From Sclerodactyla briareus (lineage: Eukaryota > Echinodermata > Holothuroidea > Dendrochirotida > Sclerodactylidae): a stretch of 64,000 nt of DNA. This document shows, piece by piece, positions 58,340 through 64,000 of this stretch. A program made the translations under genes and the position numbers. Location: NCBI GenBank assembly GCA_026419785.1, contig JAODTK010002732.1, forward strand, positions 62,001 through 126,000. Reading direction: 5' to 3'. Each line of letters starts with the position of its first letter. Position 1 is the first letter of the stretch. The notes below the pieces were generated by a model. The model was not told the DNA's origin, made no database searches, and saw only the letters and a program-made list of their open reading frames with translations.

Positions 58340-59640
58340 CTTTGTTTTTATACTTTTTATTTTTAATAATAATATAATAATAATATACAGTCATATTACG
58401 GAATACAACCCAAGGCTGCTCAAAGCGCTTAGGGTGACAAGAAAAAAAAAAATTATATACATAAAAGACACAAAAGTAGTAGCCTACACAAAAACAATGA
58501 GTCTTGAGTCCACCCTTGAAAGAGTCGAAAAGGAGCTCATGCACATGAGACTTGCTGGGAGAGCGTTCCACAGGAGGGGGGCGGAGTACCGAAATTGCGG
58601 TAGCCAAACGATTCCAATCTGTTACTGGGGGTGAAGACGCTGCTTGTGACGCTCTCGTGATGATCGGGTCTGTACTAGTGTGAGGATCAAGGACAACGAG
58701 CAGGTATGCGGTTTGCCGAACCTTGATTGGATTGGCACGGATCAAGAATTGAGGATTTATAATCTATGCAGGCATGGACGGTAGACAGTGAAAGTCTTGC
58801 GATCGGGGTCATGAGGTACTGTTTGTCAGCCTTGTGAATTTATGGCAGCAATGTTTGGTTAGTGGTTGATATCTAGGGACAGATTGTACCACCATAAAGC
58901 AGGGAGTTGGCTAGTCAATTCATGGTTGGAGATAGGTGCATGAAACAGTTTTCAGTTGTCGCTTTGTCCAGAAATTTCCAATTTGATTGATGAGTCTTAA
59001 CTGGTACATGGTGGCTTTACACGATAGCAGAGATGCTGGGTCCATTTTGAGATGATCAAATTGTGAACCAAGATTACGCACAGAGCGGATACCGATGAAT
59101 CGTTCGTATCACCAAACAGTAGAGAAGGGCAATGTCATCAAAGACCAGCATTATCAGTAAACCTGCTTCTAAAACAATTAATTCAGTTTTGTCATCATTC
59201 AACCTGAGAAAATGGCGACCCATCCAATCCTTCAGTGCACCAATACAACTTCCATCGAAGGAGAGATGTGTAATATCCATGGATGAAATGGACAGTACAA
59301 CTGCGTGTCGGCGGCCATACAGCATACAGCAATACCATGTGACCTGACGAGTTCTCCAAGTGATGTTGTGCATAATGAGAAGAGGGTGGGACCCAAATCG
59401 ACCCTGTGGAAACACCGCAATTTAAACACAGGACCTTGGACGTGAAATTAGAAAACGTACGCACTTAGAACGATTGGTAAGGTATGACGTCAACCATTTT
59501 AGGACTGTACCTCCAGACCGAAAGTCCGTTTCAATTGGGAGTATCGCATAACCTTGGGTATCAAAGCCTGCGGTTGTTCCTTGAAATTGTTCCTTTTTAA
59601 GTCCCGTCGGCACCAGCAAAACATAGATTAATTAGGCATC
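58340..59640 (-). mobile_element. LINE (CR1/L2-like) 3' half
   Basis: Minus frames encode, in order, GFDTQGYAILP (equivalent of the RT FDTxDH region), GGTVLKWLTSYLTNRS, FLRLNDDKTELIVL, and near the end a 'SPSKSHVHELLFDSFKGGL' segment (cf. the terminal F-K-x-x-LKTH block of these LINEs). These blocks are in the order expected for the 3' part of a CR1/L2-type RT. The stop is followed by CTAAGCGCTTTGAGCAGCC and an (ATT)n-rich tail at 58357-58395, a known 3' end style. Multiple frame slips and a missing catalytic YxDD block make it inactive. 5' truncated near 59640. Confidence 0.75.
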
Positions 59641-59649
59641 AAGCTTTAG

Positions 59650-59985
59650 CCTTTGTCCGCAGTGATACCTGTCGAGCATGCCTGAGCGTGACCCTGGAAG
59701 GGTCCGTTCGTTACCCCTGTACACAATGGCGTAATTTGTATTCCTAAATAAGTCAAATAAGTACATCGAGACAATACATCGACATTCTTTTTAGGAAGAA
59801 TCCCGTTCCAGACTTAGGGCACTGGTGACTGTTTGTTATATCTAGCCGGAATAGTAGAACAGTAGCCACAGGGATATAAAGCCTCTGTAGTAGCGAGCTG
59901 AGCCTCGTCTATCCAACATGATCCGGATAACCTCGCCACGTACACGATTTGTGCAAGGGTGTTGCTTCTTGATCCATCCATCATC
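59650..59985. other. Non-coding stretch upstream of LINE fragment
   Basis: No ORF with support; may include further degraded LINE sequence. Nothing recognised. Confidence 0.3.
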
Positions 59986-59987
59986 CA

Positions 59988-60027
59988 TTCTATCTATCTA
60001 TCGATCTATCTATATCTTATCTATCGT
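59988..60027. repeat. (ATCT)n microsatellite
   Basis: Imperfect (ATCT/ATCG)n run of about nine units. Confidence 0.85.
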
Positions 60028-60029
60028 CG

Positions 60030-61780
60030 GGATTCTAAATATTTTACTCTCCGATTTAAAACGTATTTTTTATTCCATTTTCCAGGAATAGTGTGTTTTG
60101 TTTTTTTCTTTCGGTGGGTGGATATGTTTTGTGTTTGCGTTATTGTTTCTATGATATTGAGGTCTGCATACTGAGGTTGTTTTTCTACTTCGGGGGTAGT
60201 TTTCTTCAAGGCCATCGGTACATCGCGGCCTTGGCCTATCCTGCCTTCCGTACCTGATTGTGTACTCTGTTATAGCTCTTAGGATGTTCCTCCTGTGTCT
60301 TGTGTTTGTTGTGAGGTGCGCATGCGTACCTTATGTGTCATATTTATCGTCGGTGTTGACCCGTTTCTTTTGGTGCGTTCTTTCGAAGTTTTGACTTTGG
60401 TAATTGGTTACCAGGTAGAGTAAGGACAATCGTACGTGTTTTTTCACTGTTTCGAGACCAGTCACAAACCCTCTTGGTTTTTTGTCTGCTCCACCTGGTA
60501 TACTATAAACGGTAGTCCCCTATGTACGAGGTTCGAAAGAACGCACAATTTTGCACGTCCTTCGCTTATCTAATGCCTAATGCGTTTCCCATATGATGGA
60601 CAGAACATGGAACACCAACCACTATTGCAAATAACATTAACACAATATTCTCATCTCCGTCCATTTCATATACCACTCACACAGTAATTGAAGATTTTTT
60701 TTGGCAATTTGCAAAATGGGGGCGGGGGGGGGGGGGGGGGCCACTGCCACTGGAGCTCGCACGGAGGGGCGGCCTCTCGTCCCTATTTCCGAGGTACATA
60801 CACGCCGAAATCGCATGTTACTTTCCACAACTATACGGGCCGGGCGGACACTAACAAATAATTCATCATCATGGCTACAAGCAATTCATGGTGATACCCA
60901 GGGAAGAGAGGAATCTTTAACACTCCCTTCCAGTCATGTATCAAACATGCACGATAGTTGTATCAACCTTTACCGGACGATTGTATTTCTAACAGTTTTT
61001 TTATTGTCCTTAAATCCTTATTGAGGGCGTTATTTAGTTGTTGCTGGTGGAATGGAAAATGCCCTCTTGTAAAAATTATGAGAGAACCATCCTTCCTCCA
61101 ACCCAGAATGAGGTAAACTTTCATTCCAATACTTCCACTTGAACATACGTAGCCTCTCGGAGCATTTCCACTGAACTCCGTCATACTTTTCCTTCCTTGT
61201 TTGGTCTTATCACGTGATTTCGAGGTTTTGCACTATCGTCCTGAATGTACCTAACAGGGTGGTCCGGGGTTCAGCCCCCCAACTGCTTGGGAGGGCCTCC
61301 ATATAAACTGATTTTTTCACACACAAAATGTTTCCCCCCTTCGGACCCCCCCCCCAAGAAAAAAGGCTCTTGAACCCCCCCCCCCCCCCCCTCAACTCTC
61401 AGACCATTGGCTGCGCTCTTGCCGTGGAGTGGTGTTCCCGAAATGCCCAGGGGCATTGCTGCATTTCGAAATGTCAAATGAAAAAATGTATGGTTCAATA
61501 TGGAACACAGAGATGGATCATTGACGTCACTGCCTGTTACTGCCATTCTATAAGAAATACCAGGCATTTCATTGAAGCGCTTGAGAACACTTTTGCGCTC
61601 ATCGGATTCGAAGGCCTTTAGTGCTTGCGATCTTGTCAGTAACTGCATGAGTGCTTTCATTCAGTCAGTGGAGCATGCCGACTTCTCCCAGCGTGCCCTT
61701 TCATGTCCTCCTTCTGCCAATCAGGCGTAACAAACTTTTTTCTAAGCGAGTTATAATTCGCTTCAAATGACGCTTGCGTT
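60030..61780. other. Intergenic stretch, low-complexity runs
   Basis: No gene supported. G run at 60719-60740 and C run at 61374-61392 inflate ORFs on both strands (60701-61024, 61271-61660), which show no domains. Confidence 0.35.
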
Positions 61781-61789
61781 CCCTAAGAT

Positions 61790-62560
61790 CAAACGTCACG
61801 GAACCGGAGCAGGGGGCCATCCCCTCCCCCCTCGTGGAACCTGCCCCCCCCCCCCCCCCGTCTGGGAAAAAATTTTCCCATCTCGTCGGGGAAGTCCCGA
61901 TTGGGTACGCTAAAAGGTTCCCCGCCGACTAAGGGCTTTCTGCCCCGATAGTATTATTTAAAACTTCCTTTATATTGAAAAATTCCCTATATTGAAAGCG
62001 AAAAATTTTCGGCGTGCTTCGCGCGCGTCATATCTTTCTTTATAGTATGCCAAGTTTCCTCCTCGCCCGAGTTTAAGATCAGGCGTAATCCAATCTTCCC
62101 ACAGACTTATACACTCGGGTAATATTAGATCGATGCACAATCCTTATGGAGATCTTCGAAAATGTCCCTGCAGAGATCAAGGTCACAATTCGTTTTGGGG
62201 AGGATGCTCGTTCGTCGTCTATCACTGTTTTGCCTTCTGTGTATTGGTGTGCGTTCACGGGCATGTCCTTTGCAGTTTTTGGGAATACATGACCCTGTTC
62301 TGAACTAATAAGGATGTCTGATTTGAGTGGGATGCTATTGAAAGTAAACATTGCTCTCCCTAAAGACAATTGTATTTCATTTTTTCGTTTTTTTTTTCGT
62401 TCTTCAAGAAAAATGTTCAAAAAATGAAGAACATCAGAATGCAGGTTTTGATTGAGGGGGTACGGTGAGCCGCGTCAGGGTAGAACCTTGCCCCCCCCCC
62501 CCCCCCCCGTCGGGGAACTCGGACCCCCCTCGGGGAAATCTTGACGCCACCAAGTTCTTG
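61790..62560. repeat. Possible repeat with paired poly-C/'gggga' ends
   Basis: At 61842-61872 a C run is followed by 'cgtctgggaaaaaattttcc'. At 62489-62530 a C run is followed by 'gtcggggaactcggac' and 'ctcggggaaatc'. The same word order about 650 bp apart in the same orientation suggests two copies of a short element or a duplication. Between them lies ordinary AT-rich DNA. Confidence 0.35.
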
Positions 62561-62569
62561 GACCTCCTT

Positions 62570-63310
62570 CCCGCCCACTTCCATTTTAGTTTTTTTTGAG
62601 AAAATTTTTCCTTGAATAATTTCCACATTGGCGCATACCCGATCCGCCCCTCTAGTACAGTTGGGATGGACAGAATCAACAAATGACTTGTCGTTGGTGG
62701 TAGAGGGTGTTTGTTGTGTGTCTGGGGGGGAAATCGACATCCGGCTTCGTCAACCATACTACCGGTCTGTTCGTGGACATTCCCAATACTTAAAGTATCG
62801 GGGTTCATTCTGAATTCACTGCCCCTTGCATTACAAAATTCGCCAACTCTAACGTCTGTTCAGAGAAAACTTAAAAATCAATTGCTGGACCAATACACCT
62901 ACTACCACGACTTGAAAACCAAGACCTCATGCTAAATGTATAAACTAACTCCTAGCACCCCGCCCCCTCCTTTAAAATCACACCATTTACGTTCTGTTAG
63001 TTTATGCTATATTTACGAAGGTGCCAGACTAGACAAGTTTCCATTATTTCTGGTCGACTCTACTTCCTCAGGTACGTTATTAAGGCGATACTACATTTTC
63101 TGATTCTATATTGTAATTTGTTAAGCATGATTTGGTAAAATTGTTTTGGGGGATAGTAGGAATACTTGAAAAACTACCATAGACTGAGAGAAGTGGAGGG
63201 TGCAGCTATACCACTGGGAGGCTGAATGGGAAATGAATCAATAAACTTTAGGAAGGGACTTTATAGTAAGCAGTTCAAGTATATCTGCAGGCTGCTGGAC
63301 AGTGATGCAA
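62570..63310. other. Intergenic stretch
   Basis: Short ORFs only; a plus ORF at 62711-62935 and minus ORFs crossing the C run are unsupported. Confidence 0.35.
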
Positions 63311-63322
63311 AACAAAGAAAGT

Positions 63323-63374
63323 GATGGCGGATAATGAATCGCCGCACGTGTATTATCCCGCCGGACAGCCTTTT
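63323..63374 (+). CDS. Possible first coding exon, unknown gene
   Basis: ATG at 63324 sits in a good start context (AAAGTGATGGCGG: G at -3 and G at +4). It opens MADNESPHVYYPAGQPF before a donor-like CCTTTT|GTGAGC at about 63375. Read on without splicing, the frame reaches 71 codons and stops after a low-quality tail. The opening peptide looks like a cytoplasmic N-terminus of a membrane or adaptor protein (YYPAGQPF). No downstream exon is in the window, since only about 600 bases remain. Weak call. Confidence 0.25.
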
Positions 63375-63539
63375 GTGAGCTCGGTTAGAGGAAGTCCTTT
63401 GACCTGCAGTCACTTTGTAATGACCTACCTGTGTTCAGGACCAGCTGCAGTACCACATTTCCCCAAGTTTTTTTTAAATACAATTACAAAGTTAGAAAAA
63501 ATCGCATCAGATTTATGTAAATTCGTTCTCCTGTGACCT

Positions 63540-63835
63540 TGAAATTCCCGTCATTTTGGTTTAAGACTAACAACAGTCCACATCCACGGAGGTTCGTTCT
63601 AAACGAAGTGTAGAAAAAAAATGCGGAAAAAAACAAAATTTGAACCTTGGCTTTGAATCAAGATCATGTTTTTCGGGTACCAACTTTGTCCTACCCACCA
63701 CCCAGTTCTGAAAATGAAATATATTAAACTCAGGATACGTGTAAAATCCTGCCAAAACAGAGGGCACAGACAGCCCCTACGTTCGAACTCATCCGAAATT
63801 CACTAGGGTGGACATGTGTGTCTAAGTTTAGATTA
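63540..63835. other. Non-coding stretch
   Basis: No feature seen. Short minus ORF 63567-63767 unsupported. Confidence 0.35.
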
Positions 63836-63844
63836 ATAGGATGA

Positions 63845-63985
63845 ACGTTTTAAAACGTTAGTGCGCTAACGTCCGAGTTTCCGGCGGCGGCGGACCCTGG
63901 GACGGCGGCGGTACACACCCAAAAACCATAATACCCCTGGGACGGCATATACTCGTGTCGCGGGGGGGGGGTTTATGGTGGGTAA
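63845..63985 (+). repeat. GC-rich dispersed repeat (family E)
   Basis: GTGCGCTAACG, CGGCGGCGG, ACCCTGGGACGGCGGCGG and TACACACCCAAAAACCATA in order, then a second CCCTGGGACGG. Inverted counterpart at 40445-40535. Ends in a G run. Confidence 0.75.
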
Positions 63986-64000
63986 CTAACACAGAAAAAG

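Overview
This is a window of animal (metazoan) genomic DNA. It has long introns with GT/AG exon borders, no operons, and many non-LTR and DIRS-like retroelement relics, tRNA-derived SINEs, TIR elements, satellites and simple repeats. The repeat content and gene family suggest a marine invertebrate, probably a deuterostome (echinoderm, hemichordate or amphioxus-like). That lineage guess is weak. Many coding stretches jump between frames by single bases while the protein stays recognisable, which looks more like an unpolished long-read assembly than gene death.

The one gene that can be named is on the minus strand, from about 35.0 kb down to about 7.2 kb: an ERICH3 (glutamate-rich protein 3) orthologue. 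Exons found: N-terminal domain (34735-35021), linker (33665-33827), two small exons (24537-24646, 22910-23035), two exons forming the DUF4590 domain (22008-22106, 20350-20535), a large acidic/serine-rich exon (about 16897-18831), a short YEEDFE exon (11530-11611) and a second large acidic exon (7197-9046). The first coding exon and some linkers were not found.

The gene's introns hold several oddities: a possible nested multi-pass membrane gene on the same strand (13359-13503 and 12802-12879), a plus-strand ORF preceded by a splice acceptor (11173-11408), two satellite arrays, and an almost pure 120-base G tract. Below 7 kb lie a non-LTR relic, a 120-bp tandem array (3.7-5.3 kb) and a broken leucine-rich-repeat fragment on the minus strand (2.9-3.5 kb).

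From 35 kb to the end no complete gene is visible. A plus-strand exon resembling an SLC16/MFS transporter sits at 40241-40440, cut off by a CGG-rich dispersed repeat. The rest is repeat landscape: a TTAA-flanked MITE (38.4-39.0 kb) with two truncated copies, an internally deleted LINE (47.1-47.9 kb), a MITE/DIRS/LINE nest (48.0-49.3 kb), a TIR element with GATAC-rich subterminal repeats (52.25-53.66 kb), a 3.7-kb TIR element with internal repeats (54.3-58.0 kb), and a LINE 3' half (58.3-59.6 kb).
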